64,000 bases of DNA, from the NCBI GenBank assembly GCA_025617745.1, contig CM046861.1, positions 10,770,244-10,834,243 on the forward strand, read 5' to 3'. Source of the DNA: Heliocidaris erythrogramma. Lineage: Eukaryota; Echinodermata; Echinoidea; Camarodonta; Echinometridae. This document shows positions 1-11,205 of the stretch, in pieces. A model generated the notes under the pieces. It was not told the origin of the DNA. It did no database searches and worked only from the letters and a program-made list of their open reading frames with translations. Numbering within the stretch: the stretch's first letter is position 1; each line of letters starts with the position of its first letter. Made by a program: the position numbers and the translations under genes.

Positions 1-362
1 AACATAGTCAAGGTTAACACGCACTTTAAAATACATTCAGCCAAAAAAAAGAAAGTAAACACTTTAAGTTCAGATTTTTCATAAAAGACTGTAATAAAAT
101 TCCAATAAATTATATATCAAATTAAATGAAATTAAAGTAGCTATCTTTCACTCTGTTAGGGTAACATAAAGATAAGCTTTAGGCATGAATGAACGCCTTT
201 TTCTCTTTCAAGGTACAAAAGTAAAATTGCAAAAAATGGACAATTTGCCATTGATGTGTAAATGCCCTTCCACATGACAATGGAAACAACAGATCAAACT
301 TACACGATGGCTTTATCTTTGAATGAGAGACTTGGTTCAAACTGAATGATCGAGTTTTCCGC

Positions 363-409
<47 letters not shown>

Positions 410-840
410 TACACAAATACAAAAAGAGGAGAAATTTAGATGGGATCTTAATCTCCCATGCTACGCCCCTTTGGCTACTTCTTGGCCCCATTTTAGATTT
501 GATTTTGATTGATTTTCTTTTCAAGTGCAATGAACCATGCAAATTTTTATCTTGCTTTGCTTTCATTTTCGGTGCAATATTTCTTTGAATTTCGAGTTGT
601 TGGAATTTTGCATTTGTATTTTTGCAAATTTTACTTTGGCTCCTTGGAACAGCTAAATGAATGTGTTCACTCATGCGTAAAGTTTAACTTTGGGTTTACC
701 TACCAGGTTGAAAGACAATTAAATTTCCTGAAGTTTGATACATAATTCAATGATTGTTATTAAAGTCTTCTATGAAAAATCTGAACTTGAAAAAGTGCTG
801 CATTTTGTGATGGGTGAAGGTGTATGCGTGTGTGTGAGGG
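1..840. other. Gene-free stretch
   Basis: I see no credible gene here. The short open frames on both strands overlap a CT/CA microsatellite and show no domain or codon signal. The segment is AT-rich. Its right end runs into TG-rich DNA that carries the first framework module. Confidence 0.6.
361..408. repeat. (CT)n(CA)n compound microsatellite
   Basis: An uninterrupted CT dinucleotide run passes directly into a CA run. The Leu/Ser/Thr/His-rich peptides that can be read through it are artefacts. Confidence 0.95.
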
Positions 841-856
841 TGTGTGTGTGTTTGTT

Positions 857-1130
857 GACATCGAACAAAGAGAACAATGGGTCATCGGTAGTAATTCAAT
901 AGGTCATCCGTTGTCAATATATATATATATATGTGTGGGTGTGTGTGTGTTTTGTGTACATGTTTACGCATTCAAACCGATGACATCGAACAAAGAGAAC
1001 AATGGGTCATCGGTAGTAATTCAATATGTCATCGGTTGTCAACAATTGGTGAGGTTTATTCCGTCAATGAATTTTGTGACGCAATTCAATAGTGGAGTCA
1101 TCGGTTGAAATTCGAACAATAGAAAACATA
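857..1130 (+). repeat. TG-embedded framework modules A (partial) and B, tag GTCATCGGT
   Basis: Two related units lie inside TG/TA-rich DNA. Both contain AACAAAGAGAACAATGG followed by the tag GTCATCGGT. The second, fuller unit (about 961-1130) opens with the inverted tag (AACCGATGAC). It then shows the forward tag three times, the core TTTATTCCGTC near 1057 and GAACAATAG near 1114. The first unit is a 5' partial copy that breaks into a (TA)n run. The same core words recur in units at 1.15, 5.8 and 26 kb, with different tags. Function unknown. Confidence 0.75.
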
Positions 1131-1150
1131 GATGTGTATGTGTTGGAGAG

Positions 1151-1340
1151 TTTGTTTAGCATTATGTCCGAGGACATTTTCGGACAGAGAACAAAAAAAA
1201 ATCATGACAACAATGGTCCTCGGAAGCCGGACAATAGTCCTCGAACGTCGAACAATCAAGTTGTGCTTTATTCCGTCGACTGTCCGAGGACGAGTAACAA
1301 TAGAGGAACAATAGTTGTCCTCGGAAGTAAAGCCATGTAA

Positions 1341-1343
<3 letters not shown>
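1151..1343 (+). repeat. TG-embedded framework module C, tag GTCCGAGGAC
   Basis: A 190-bp unit that opens TTTGTTTAGCATTATG and closes with AAAGCCATGTAAAC, followed at once by a long (TG)n tract. Inside, the palindromic tag GTCCGAGGAC and its half GTCCTCGGA occur five times around the core CTTTATTCCGTC (about 1266) and three ACAATAG words. Near-identical copies sit at 5785-5976 and 26165-26356. Confidence 0.85.
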
Positions 1344-1373
<30 letters not shown>

Positions 1374-1375
<2 letters not shown>

Positions 1376-2281
1376 GGGCGGGCGTGTGGGGGTATGTGAT
1401 GTGCGTGGATGGAGGGGGAAGGGTGAAACATCGAAATCTAAAAAGAAAATGACTAAAACTAAAGTTTTTCAGAGGTCTATGCAGTGTCAGAATAGGGTGG
1501 TCTGTCAAAACACATCACGTGATTGGGGATATTCTTTTTTTCTTTGAGGAGGGGGGGGGTGTGTTTGTTTGGGGTATTTTTTTAATTGACCCCATTAACG
1601 TTGAATCATTCCTACAATCTGGATTTCCTTACATAAATAGCTCTTCGATTTACGTCATATGATTTTGCAAATACTCTTCACCGTCGTAAAGATAACAAAT
1701 CCAACCGACCCCGATATCGTGAGAATAGTCTATACATTGCCAACAGTTCTCAACAAATAGAACCTTATCGCTTTGACCGTGTTAAGATCAGTGTGTGGAT
1801 TATCTAAAAAGAAACAACTCAAATGCAATGAACTCAATGAAGAAAAGAAGGAAAGTATCTAAACACATGAAATGGCGAACAGGATATTTTATTGTTTTCT
1901 AGTATCCTATGGGTAGACCTATATGGTTTATAGACTTTGATATAATAGTGAATGTCGATAAGAAAAAGAAAAAGAATTCACAATAATATCCCTTTCCTAT
2001 ACCGTACATGCCGTCTGTATTTCAATGCCTAATATCATAAAGTGGTTCATGTGTCCTCAAAAGGAACAATTCCCTCTATATCTTCTGCTTTAAAATAGAA
2101 TCACAAATAATGAATCATGTATATTTATAGACTTGTTGTCACTTATTCCATCACATGATATCATAAAACTTTGAACCATTATAATTATCACGAGAATATT
2201 CAGTCAACAATAGTAAGAAATAAATAACTGGCTGCATGTCACTGACTGGTCTGGACTGAGTGACATGAGGGCACGGAATGG
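1374..2281. other. Gene-free stretch upstream of the TRIM gene
   Basis: AT-rich sequence with a G-run near 1550 and no convincing ORF. It probably contains the distal promoter region of the TRIM gene downstream. No known element was recognised. Confidence 0.5.
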
Positions 2282-2319
2282 TTTATTTAAGAAGCCGTGA
2301 CAGTTTGCTGTTGTCAGTT
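2282..2319 (+). promoter_or_regulatory. Candidate core promoter (TATA-like plus initiator)
   Basis: TTTATTTAAG at 2282-2291 resembles a TATA box. TCAGTT at 2314-2319 fits an animal initiator, with its A at 2316, about 32 bp downstream of the TATA-like T. A donor-type GTAAGT follows at 2452. Spacing and order fit a pol II promoter for the TRIM gene, but the assignment rests on short motifs only. Confidence 0.35.
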
Positions 2320-2451
2320 GAGATTGATCAATCGTTCATATGAACATTGATCTAACGTGTGGAGACAGAATCTCGACATCAATCTCTATATTCTTTTTCT
2401 GGCATTCAGCTCTTCTAATCAGCAATATTGGTTTTCTCAATATATAACATT
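2316..2451 (+). other. Candidate 5'UTR exon 1 of the TRIM gene
   Basis: Starts at the initiator A and ends before GTAAGT at 2452. No ORF of note. Inferred from a promoter-like start and a good intron-side donor; the exon side (CATT) is not consensus. Confidence 0.3.
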
Positions 2452-2654
2452 GTAAGTTGTGATTCCCAACCCTATCTTTCTATTAATTTTAAAGACTAAT
2501 TATTCCATCATTTAAAAGAACTCTGCCTTCAAGGCCCATCCTTTTCTGCTGAAGTTTATTTTGAAGTAGGACTTTGCATAATCACACCAAACTCATTAGA
2601 AGACAAATATTACTAAATAATTTTTAATCTTTAATGGTTTAATATTTCTTCCAG

Positions 2655-2747
2655 ATCCGGCATGGAGAGCAGACGCGATTTCCTGCCTGTGTATCCTGTG
2701 GATTTGATAACCGACCTTGGCTAATAATAAACCATCACAAAGTTCGA
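2655..2747 (+). other. Candidate 5'UTR exon 2 of the TRIM gene
   Basis: The stretch is preceded by a pyrimidine-rich acceptor (TTTCTTCCAG, AG at 2653-2654) and followed by GTGAGT at 2748. It holds an 18-codon upstream ORF that begins ATGGAGAGC and stops within the exon, which would make this a non-coding leader exon able to dampen translation. A further acceptor (TTTCTAATTTCAG) ends at 3383. Splice evidence only. Confidence 0.3.
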
Positions 2748-3701
2748 GTGAGTAGATTATCTCTCTTTAATAGTGGTGTATTCTGGAATCAATAAATAGG
2801 GGGTGGGGCGTAATGTAATTGGATTGCCCCACGTGAAGTATATCCGTTGCAAGTTATTTTGTTGCATGTTGTGCCTTTGCAATGGAGGGGTACTTCAGAT
2901 TTTCCATATGCTGGATACGCCAGTGTTTAGCTCCTTTGAATTTAAGTAAACCTAAGTAAAGTACACAATGAAAATATGGATAGATGGTTTTCCTGTGCTT
3001 AAATAATTAAAAACATCAAATTTCGCCTGTAAGAGTATAGAATTATAGTACAATTTGGCATTCTGAATGAAAGTTTCACAAATTCTACACCCATTTCGCT
3101 CTCTTTCTCCGTCTCCCATTCACTCCACCTCTTGCCCACCATTTTCTTTTCATCTCTGCTTGTATTGCATAAACCTTTCAAGCATACCCAACGCAAACTA
3201 ACTTCTCGGTATCTTTTCCATGTATTACATCGCCCTCAGCTGCTTTTGAATTATACTCATGACACTGGTACATATCTGAATATTTGTGTAAAATGTGAAA
3301 AAAAACATCTGTCTGAAAAGAAAATGAATATTTTATTGAATTGACTATAATTTTTTTTTCATGAATTTTTTTTCTAATTTCAGATTGAAGTATCACAGTG
3401 AGTCTTTTGGCACACAAGGCATCAAAAATAAACAGAAATCTCTGTCTCCTGAATTGACGTTACAAGAGACACATACTGTGGTGACTGGCGGCAACGCGTT
3501 TCGAATGTCACTTCTCTAAATTACACTAACTTAACCTTCTTTATCAAATGAATGATATTGAGAGAGCAGTACTATTAAAATATAGATAACATATAGTTGA
3601 CATTTTTATTACATCTTGAATATTTCTTATATTTTGCCTTTGATTGAGGCTATACTTTCAAAGAGATACAAGTATTTGTTTAAAGAGCTAGGTTTATCGA
3701 A

Positions 3702-5564
3702 ATGGCGTCATTTGAGCACATTGTTTCACGCAGTTTGCAGTGTCCCATTTGTTTAGATCTGCTAAGTGATCCTAAGCAGTTATCGTGTACGCATACCTTT
3801 TGTCAGAAATGTTTAAGTGATATACTGGCATGTTCCTCGAAAACAAAATCGAACTCCTTGATATGTCCAATATGTCGAAGTAAAACAGTTGTTAAGGACT
3901 GTAAAGTAGTGAATCTAAATACAAATGTTCCTTTCAAGTCTCTCGTTGATGATATCAGGCACAGCAAACAATTCTGTGAAATATGTGACACACAATCAAG
4001 AGCTGTACACTTCTGCTGCGACTGCGGTAAGAACGCATGTAATGCGTGTCTTGAGCGGCACAACAACTGGCCACCTAATCTCAAACATAGAGTGGTGAGA
4101 GTCGAAGACATCAGAGAGGGCAATGTAGTCCTAAAGAAGAAGGTTTACTGTCAAGAACACAAGTCGGACGGACAAGAACATGTGTGCACTGATGTGTGTA
4201 TCACTTGCAAGAAGTTGATCTGCCTGAGATGTCGGATATTGTACCATGAGAAGAAAGGCCACACTGTCCAAGATGCTGATGAATACAATGCTTCTATCAA
4301 GACAGAAATCGAATCCTTACTAAACCAAGGTAAGACCAAAGCTACAACCATCAAGAATCATGTGACCTATGTTGACAGTCAGAAACAACGCGTCACTGAT
4401 CACATTGACGGAAGGAAAGCTGAAATCAACAAGATTTATGATCAAGCATTAAACGGGAAATTAATGGAGAGGAAAGCAGAGTTAGAGAAGCAGTTAGAAG
4501 CACAGAAAGAACATTTATGCCAGAGTTTGGAAGATATGAAAGTTGCTGATGAGAGGTTTGCTATGAGTATTGAGAGTGCGAGTGTGTTGGCGAGTAATAG
4601 TCTGAAGGCTCCACTAGAAGGGGATATCGTTGCTATTCGTGATTCACTATCAACTGAATTGAAGAATGTAATAGATCGGGATGATCCTCAGGAGAAGCTT
4701 GCAAGTGATCTAGCTGAACGTGCAGAGCAACTGACGTTAATACCAAACAGCCATCATGATCAACCAGAAATCGGTGATCTGAGGTTCGTAAAATTGAAAG
4801 TGAAATGTGTCATAGAACACTCCGGTAGAATGAATGCCATGATTGCTACGCCAGGTGATAGGGTGGCAGTAGGACACGGCGGAGGAGGAATCGACATCTT
4901 TTCTGCTGATGGTAAGCTGCATCAGACAGTCCTCAGGAATGTCGGTGTGGCTAGGTTCGGACTCCTCTCTGATGGTCGATATGTTATACTAAATGACAAT
5001 GGCCTCACATTACGTACAAAGGAATCTGAGAAGATGGATGTGAGTTTTGAGACTCTGGGTTCTGCTGGAAAGGGGTCAGGTGGCCTCACTGTCGACAGTG
5101 ATGATCTGATATATGTCGGCTACAGAAAAGCCAAGATGATCCAGCTATTCTCGCCAGCAGGTGGAAAGGCTATCAGGGAAATACCATGCGATGGATACGA
5201 ACCTGAGCAAATCACTAGCTACGAAGACCTACTGATGATCAAGAATGTTAGAACAGTAAGGGTCATAGATAAAGAAGGACACACGAGACACATGGTAAGA
5301 AAACCAAATGTTACTCCATGGCCTAATTTGACTCGGGATCATACAATCCTGATCGCATGGGTCAATCATGATAAAGAGTTGGTCAGTATCGCTGAGTACA
5401 CCAACAAGCTAAAGCATATCAAGATCCTCATCTCTAACCATAAGTTTAAGAAATCTGAGAGAGATTGGTATTGTCTAAAGAAGTTCCAGTCAGAAGAAAT
5501 CGCTTTCTGTACTCCTGACAGACTCTACATATTCCATAGATCCATCACCCCAGTTGATGTGTGA
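3702..5564 (+). CDS. TRIM-family protein: RING, two B-boxes, coiled coil, propeller-like C-terminus
   Basis: A 620-residue ORF within one exon, the usual layout for the expanded invertebrate TRIM families. Residues 14-58 form a C3HC4 RING (C14, C17, C29, H31, C34, C37, C55, C58), so it is probably an E3 ubiquitin ligase. A first B-box spans about 92-120 (C92, C95, C105/C106, C108, C113, C116, H120). A second spans about 150-187 (C150, H153, C166, C169, C174, C177, H182, H187). Residues about 195-300 are Lys/Glu/Gln-rich and fit the TRIM coiled coil that drives dimerisation. From about 355 the chain has repeating beta-strand blocks (IDIFSADGKLHQTVL; LTVDSDDLIYVGY; IQLFSPAGGKAIREI) like an NHL-type propeller, the likely substrate-binding part. 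I chose the ATG at 3702 because the RING begins 13 residues later. A paralogue lies at 42734. No frameshift or missing zinc ligand is seen. Family placement (TRIM2/3/56/71-like) is inference. Confidence 0.92.
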   Translation: MASFEHIVSRSLQCPICLDLLSDPKQLSCTHTFCQKCLSDILACSSKTKSNSLICPICRSKTVVKDCKVVNLNTNVPFKSLVDDIRHSKQFCEICDTQSRAVHFCCDCGKNACNACLERHNNWPPNLKHRVVRVEDIREGNVVLKKKVYCQEHKSDGQEHVCTDVCITCKKLICLRCRILYHEKKGHTVQDADEYNASIKTEIESLLNQGKTKATTIKNHVTYVDSQKQRVTDHIDGRKAEINKIYDQALNGKLMERKAELEKQLEAQKEHLCQSLEDMKVADERFAMSIESASVLASNSLKAPLEGDIVAIRDSLSTELKNVIDRDDPQEKLASDLAERAEQLTLIPNSHHDQPEIGDLRFVKLKVKCVIEHSGRMNAMIATPGDRVAVGHGGGGIDIFSADGKLHQTVLRNVGVARFGLLSDGRYVILNDNGLTLRTKESEKMDVSFETLGSAGKGSGGLTVDSDDLIYVGYRKAKMIQLFSPAGGKAIREIPCDGYEPEQITSYEDLLMIKNVRTVRVIDKEGHTRHMVRKPNVTPWPNLTRDHTILIAWVNHDKELVSIAEYTNKLKHIKILISNHKFKKSERDWYCLKKFQSEEIAFCTPDRLYIFHRSITPVDV

Positions 5565-5784
5565 AATTTTAAAGAGAACTAAACTACAAGGTCACTTTTG
5601 TGAATGGCACCGTACTTTTACCCTATTGGTGTAAGTATTAACAATGAACCATAGATCAAGATTGGAAAAAGGTGTAATTTACCTCTCCATAGGCGCTGCT
5701 TTATTTGTATCTGTAAGTTTATAATCGCCGGAAAATTCTGTTTGTAAGGTCGTGTGTGTGTGAGGGTACATGTGGGTGTGGGTC

Positions 5785-5976
5785 TGTTTAGCATTATGTC
5801 CGAGGACATTTTCGGACAGAGAACAAAAAAAAATCATGAGAACAATGGTCCTCGGAAGCCGGACAATAGTCCTCGAACGTCGAACAATGAATTTGTGCTT
5901 TATTCCGTCGACTGTCCGAGGACGAGGAACAATAAAGGAACAATACTTGTCCTCGGAAGTAAAGCCATGTAAACCT
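5785..5976 (+). repeat. TG-embedded framework module D, tag GTCCGAGGAC
   Basis: A nearly identical copy of the 1151-1343 unit. It runs from TGTTTAGCATTATG to AAAGCCATGTAAAC, has CTTTATTCCGTC near 5899, and is bounded by TG-rich tracts on both sides. The differences from that copy are scattered single bases, so the copies are recent or homogenised. Confidence 0.85.
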
Positions 5977-6169
5977 GGGTGCGTATGTGTGTGTGTGGGG
6001 GGGGGGGGGTACATGTGGGCTTGCGTATGTGGGTGTGTGTGTGTGTGTGTGTGTATGACCGATTTTATCGCTTTCCTTATTTCTGTTTATGTGAAGTACC
6101 TTGTTTGCATTGATTTAAAATGAAAATAATCTATTTATTTGTTCTGTACATGTATATCATTACTGCAAG

Positions 6170-6720
6170 CAGTGGTGTAGTGGAGCGTATACGCTTGTAT
6201 ACGCCGTATACGTAAAAAGGAAATTGGACTTTTTCGGGTATACGCGCGTATACTTTAAAAAAAATTATCAGGTTTTAAAATAAAAAAATATATACCGTAG
6301 GCCTATATAGGAAAAAAAGGAAGAAGAATTGTATGAAATTTATGAAAAATCGTCGAAATTCATACACTGTGAGTTGTGTTCCACAGAATTAATTTGTGTT
6401 GGCGATCCATATACTCGACAAACTTTTGACAAATCAAACGTACGTATTGCAGTATGATTGCGTACATCCGATCCATATCCGATCGTACCCGCGTGCGGCG
6501 CGCGTGTGGTGTGCATGTGGCGGACGGCGTGTGCCCAGCCCGAGGCCACTGGCCGGCGCGTGTGAAGGTGCAAAACCGCGAATTGGTGCAAAACCGCGAA
6601 TTACCGCCTAGGCTTGCAGAAAAAAGGTTCGGCATTCGATAACAGGATACGCACAGTGCCCGTGTGTGCGACGTACACATGCAACGCGTGTGTTGTGAGT
6701 TCTAATTCTGTGCCAAGAGT
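6170..6720. repeat. Unclassified repeat with GTATACG and GGTGCAAAACCGCGAATT motifs
   Basis: CAGTGGTGTAGTGGAG is followed by a cluster of GTATACG words (6187-6255). A GC-rich part contains GGTGCAAAACCGCGAATT as a tandem pair at about 6568-6604. The same pair occurs in reverse complement near 19664-19716, where the flanks are also CGTGTGTACG-rich, so this is a dispersed repeat. I see no coding potential; the frames through the GC-rich part lack domains. Confidence 0.45.
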
Positions 6721-6729
6721 CATAGCCTG

Positions 6730-6865
6730 GGGAGCGTTTCATCAAGCGCTTTGTCAGTGATTTTTACCGACAAATTTGCTCTCAGCCAATCAGATGCAAG
6801 GATTTCAGTAGCTTATAACAGTTGTCGGTAAAAATCACTGACAAAACGCTTGATGAAACGCTCCC
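6730..6865. mobile_element. 136-bp palindromic MITE
   Basis: The ends are 44-bp inverted repeats starting GGGAGCGTTTCATCAAGCG, with one mismatch between arms (6730-6773 and 6822-6865). The unit is flanked by CTG on both sides (6727-6729, 6866-6868), a probable 3-bp target duplication. There is no ORF, so it depends on a transposase supplied elsewhere. Confidence 0.85.
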
Positions 6866-6944
6866 CTGATGAGCCAGACCTATGAGCATGATGAGCCAGA
6901 CTGCGGGGATGGAGATGGTGATTGGCGAAGATTGGCGATTCTGG

Positions 6945-7739
6945 GTCTGTTCACAAAGTTGGGCACCTTTTGAGGCATTTTTTCTTTAATCCCCTGTAGT
7001 TTGATGAAAAAGTCTACTTAGAATGGCCAAGTAAGAAAATTCGATCTCTGGTGAAAATAAAAAGCATCTGAGAATCATAAACATGTTGTTCCACAATGTA
7101 TTTTGAAAATAGTTATGAAACCAGCATGTGGATGTAACTGGACATCGTGTCCGTGTTACATCCGCAAAGTCTCATTTTGAGACATAACGGCACATCCATA
7201 ATGCTCTTGATGATAAGTATTTGCCTGGTTACTTTAGGCTCTCTATTTAATTCAATGCAGCAACAACTGCAATGAGAGTATACTGACTTCAAGAGTTAAT
7301 TATTGATGAAAGTTGCAGATATTCTTTGGTGTCCCGTTCATCCACAATTTGTGACATTTGATTGGAAACCGTTACACCCACAACATTCATGATAAACTCA
7401 GGGAAGATAGTTATTATTTTGTTAAAAGTTTTGCTTCATTAAGTCAGCACCATAACACATTGTACCCATTAGGATTTAGCTATGTAAGGTATCATGCATG
7501 TAGATATGCTGGTAATCTAAAAAAAAGGTGGTTGTGGATGTAACATGGGACACCAGTATGTTTTTGTCAATATTTTGAAAATGCCTCTCAAAACAATTTG
7601 TCTTGTGTTATTCAGAAGCTTCCTGGAGGCACCAAGTACATTCATATAAAACAACCTAATGGTGTAAGTCATAGTGTTAAAACTACAATTTTTTTACGAT
7701 AAAATGTCACGTTTTGGTGCCCCAACTTTGTGCTCAGAC
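6945..7739. mobile_element. Degenerate inverted-repeat element (about 795 bp)
   Basis: GTCTGTTCACAAAGTTGGGC at the left matches, in reverse complement, GTGCCCCAACTTTGTGCTCA at 7718-7737. A second inner inverted pair shares CTGG-CA-GTGTCC and GTTACATCC words (about 7137-7166 and 7530-7556). No transposase ORF is visible. Divergence of the ends suggests an old copy. Confidence 0.5.
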
Positions 7740-8480
7740 CTTATTACAGAAGCGCGTTTATACACTTAAATGGAAACCAAAACCTTCACACCACGATCAT
7801 TGTATTTGCTTGGAAATGTTTGGTTACAGAAGGTTTAAACCAACTTAATAGGAATAAGAGAACTGCTGATTATGTAAGTAAACAACAGAGAGAGAGAATT
7901 GAATGTTATCATGCTCATGGACAACTTCACCATACTTTCCCCCACTTTTGATTGGGATTATTGGTTTCTTAAACTCTTGATATTTCATGTAAAACTATTT
8001 CTATAAGTGAAGCCAGACCATAATTATAAATCATTGTTTCAGAAGAAAACGGCAAAATAGTAAAGTTTTGTGTTCAAAATGAATGAAGAGTTATCCACAA
8101 CAAAAAGTGAATTGCAATATGTGTAATCTGTGTAAGGCGAATAACTAATAATCAATCATCAGTAAAATAAATGAGTGAAATGTATATTTGCAAGAGAGAA
8201 AGAAAAAGGAGAAAGAAACACAGGTAATAAAATTATAAAAACACATAAACATGGACGTTAATTGTACGATATACGCGAGAAAGAGAGAAGGGGAAGACGG
8301 ATGCAAAACTGGGCGATTTAATGGTTTATATAAATGTAGAATATGCAAGCTGTTATGAATGAATAGACAGTAAATATTTCGAAAGTTATGTACTGGAGCT
8401 CATAGACGAAAATAATTTTCGTTATTTTTTTAAAGAATGTGATCAACTAGTACGATTTTAGAAGCATGGACTTTACCATA
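7740..8480. other. Gene-free stretch
   Basis: AT-rich with no convincing ORF or recognised repeat. The frames of 60-75 codons on both strands lack domains. Confidence 0.5.
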
Positions 8481-8530
8481 TTTTTGAATGATTATATTGA
8501 ACGTGCACGTTCATTCTAATCATTCAAAAA
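8481..8530. repeat. 50-bp near-perfect palindrome
   Basis: TTTTTGAATGATTA is mirrored by TAATCATTCAAAAA, with GAACGTGCACGTTC at the centre and only a short unpaired step. It can form a cruciform or stem. It abuts the end of a LINE fragment. Confidence 0.85.
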
Positions 8531-8727
8531 TGCATTTCTAATTTAATTTTCAAGGAATTCCAAAATCTTGGACCTGTGTATATGAATGTGGTTTGTGCTA
8601 AGAGTGTTCTCAAACGAGACAACAGAAATTCTCCTGATCGTCTAATAGGGCAATTATGAAAATATATTTTTTGGGGGAACATGGAGTAAAATATGGGAGG
8701 TAAAGATTTGTTATTGTATTTATACAT
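8528..8727 (-). pseudogene. LINE reverse transcriptase C-terminal fragment
   Basis: Read on the minus strand the frame gives LPPIFYSMF, then an Arg-rich stretch and TGPRFWNSL. This is the terminal block seen in CR1/Jockey-type LINEs. The larger LINE at 39.4-41.0 kb has the same order (LPASFSSMF, then HTGPDVWNSL). Only about 65 codons remain, so this is a 5'-truncated relic. The palindrome at 8481-8530 lies at its 3' side. Confidence 0.6.
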
Positions 8728-8743
8728 GAACTGTTTTATCCGA

Positions 8744-9490
8744 AGCAGTGGATGTCAGAAGAACATAACTGCCGTTGGCGCGGTCAAAATCGGCCATCGT
8801 TCAGATCGAGATGATACGAAATAAAAATATGATAACAAAATAATACAATGTATCTCAAAAACGCAACAACATTAATCCTAACGGTTTGGCGGTTTGATGT
8901 TGTACCCCAAATGGAGTATAATAACAACAAAAAGTTTATTTTAATTTTAAATTTAAATTTATTTTTGACCCATCCAATACTATCACTGCCTTTCGGAGAA
9001 CTTATCTCGTCAAGTGGTTATTTTTTTATATTACGTCTCTAGGTATACGAGAAGGTATTAATTATCCTGATGCTATAATGGTATATACTTTTGCAGCTCA
9101 CGGAGACATTAATCACGTATTGTCACATCTTGTCATGCGTTTGAACATGTTATGCTTCAATGAAAAGTACATCCACGACAAAGGTAATGCATAGTTATTG
9201 GTCATTGTTATTGGTGGGGGGGGGGGGTCCGATAAACCGAAAATATGATAATAATTTTAAAAACAATTTGTGAAAGATTATAATAATTAGGTCTCAGAGC
9301 AAGATATTCCTATAATATAATGGAGATCGGACAATGAATAACGGAGATGTATATATTGTGTGGTTTAGGCCGCGTCTCAGATTTTTAATGGGCGGGGGGG
9401 GGGGGGGGGGGGGGGGGGAGGAGGGGTCCCCCGATAAATCGAAATATGATTACAAATGTATATCTCGAAAACGAAACGAAATAGGACCCC
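8744..9490 (+). repeat. Dispersed repeat R, copy 1
   Basis: It opens with CAGTGGATGTCAGAAGAACA, followed by TGCCGTTGGCGCGGTCAAAA and ATCGGCCAT. Farther on it has ACGGTTTGGCGGTTTGAT and ends in poly-G tracts plus CCGATAAATCGAAATATGA. Copies lie inverted at about 11400-11975 and in direct orientation at 15985-16415. It leads directly into the satellite array. Confidence 0.7.
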
Positions 9491-11192
9491 ACAGGGCCCC
9501 TATAGGGCCACTCAGAGAAATTTCATGAACAACATTCATTCTTCATCTATAGAGGCATCTCCATACACAATACCAAGTCTTAGCTATGCCTGGTTCTGTA
9601 GAAGAAGTTTGAAATTTACATAGCTTCTACAATTGGGGCCTTCACCCTGCCCCCCCCCCCCTGGGGTCACATGTACCATTTTAGCAACTTTGGGTCCCCT
9701 ACCCCTAAGGATGATTCCTACCAAGTTTGGTTGAATTCCGATCATGTGTTTTGGAGAAGAAGATCAGAATGTACATTTTGCCTGGCAGCACCCCCCCCCC
9801 CCCTCCAGTATGTTACCCCCACAGGGCCCCTATAGGGCCACTCAGAGAAATTTCATGAACAACATTCATTCTTCATCTATAGAGGCATCTCCATACACAA
9901 TACCAAGTCTTAGCTATGCCTGGTTCTGTAGAAGAAGTTTGAAATTTACATAGCTTCTACAATTGGGGGCCTTCACCCTGCCCCCCCCCCCCCTGGGGTC
10001 ACATGTACCATTTTAGCAACTTTGGGTCCCCTACCCCTAAGGATGATTCCTACCAAGTTTGGTTGAATTCCGACCATGTGTTTTGGAGAAGAAGATCAGA
10101 ATGTACATTTTGCCTGGCAGCGCCCCCCCCCCCCCCTCCAGTATGTTACCCCCACAGGGCCCCTATAGGGCCACTCAGAGAAATTTCATGAACAACATTC
10201 ATTCTTCATCTATAGAGGCATCTCCATACACAATACCAAGTCTTAGCTATGCCTGGTTCTGTAGAAGAAGTTTGAAATTTACATAGCTTCTACAATTGGG
10301 GGCCTTCACCCTGCCCCCCCCCCCCCCTGGGGTCACATGTACCATTTTAGCAACTTTGGGTCCCCTACCCCTAAGGATGATTCCTACCAAGTTTGGTTGA
10401 ATTCCGACCATGTGTTTTGGAGAAGAAGATCAGAATGTACATTTTGCCTGACAGCACCCCCCCCCCCTCCAGTATGTTACCCCCACAGGGCCCCTAGAGG
10501 GCCACTCAGAGAAATTTCATGAACAACATTCATTCTTCATCTATAGAGGCATCTCCATACACAATACCAAGTCTTAGCTATGCCTGGTTCAGTAGAAGAA
10601 GTTTGAAATTTACATAGCTTCTACAATTGGGGGCCTTCACCCTGCCCCCCCCCCCCCTGGGGTCACATGTACCATTTTAGCAACTTTGGGTCCCCTACCC
10701 CTAAGGATGATTCCTACCAAGTTTGGTTGAATTCCGATCATGTGTTTTGGAGAAGATCAGAATGTACATTTTGCCTGGCAGCACCCCCCCCCCCCCCTCC
10801 AGTATGTTACCCCCACAGGGCCCCTATAGGGCCACTCAGAGAAATTTCATGAACAACATTCATTCTTCATCTATAGAGGCATCTCCATACACAATACCAA
10901 GTCTGAGCTGTGCCTTTTTCTGGAGAAGATGTTAGAAATTTACATAGCTTTTACAATTGGGGGCCCTCCCCCTGCCCCCCCCCCCCCCTGGGGGCCACAT
11001 GTACCATTTTAGCAACTTTGGGTCCCCTACCCCTAAGGATGATTCCTACCAAGTTTGGTTGAATTCTGATCATGGGTTTTGGAGAAGAAGATGAAAATGT
11101 AAAAAGTTAACGGACGACGGACGACGCACGACGCACGACGGACAAATTTCCATCGCAATAGCTCACTCGAGCCTTAGGCTCAGGTGAGCTAA
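9491..11192 (+). repeat. Tandem satellite, five copies of about 331 bp
   Basis: Unit starts (ACAGGGCCCC) fall at 9491, 9821, 10154, 10485 and 10815, giving periods of 330-333. Each unit has a TTCATGAACAACATTCATTC block, two poly-C runs of varying length and GGATGATTCCTACCAAGTTT. Units are nearly identical apart from poly-C length. The last copy ends in a GGACGACGGACGACGCACG-type run and GGCTCAGGTGAGCTAAAA, which looks like the true end of the parent element. The peptides of 60-75 residues that repeat in this array are by-products of the unit. Confidence 0.92.
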
Positions 11193-11205
11193 AAAGGCAC
11201 TGATT

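Noticed and set aside
857-1343. CRISPR-like or integron-like array for the tag modules
   Set aside because: Tags are degenerate and on both strands, spacing is irregular, there are no adaptation genes, and the context is eukaryotic. The module idea is kept without that label.
5754-6123. Overlapping frames on both strands at the 5.8-kb module
   Set aside because: Equivalent frames appear at every module copy and run into (TG)n. Both strands are open by composition.
9744-10935. Repeated 60-75-residue Pro-rich peptides
   Set aside because: They recur once per satellite unit and shift frame with poly-C length, so they are not genes.
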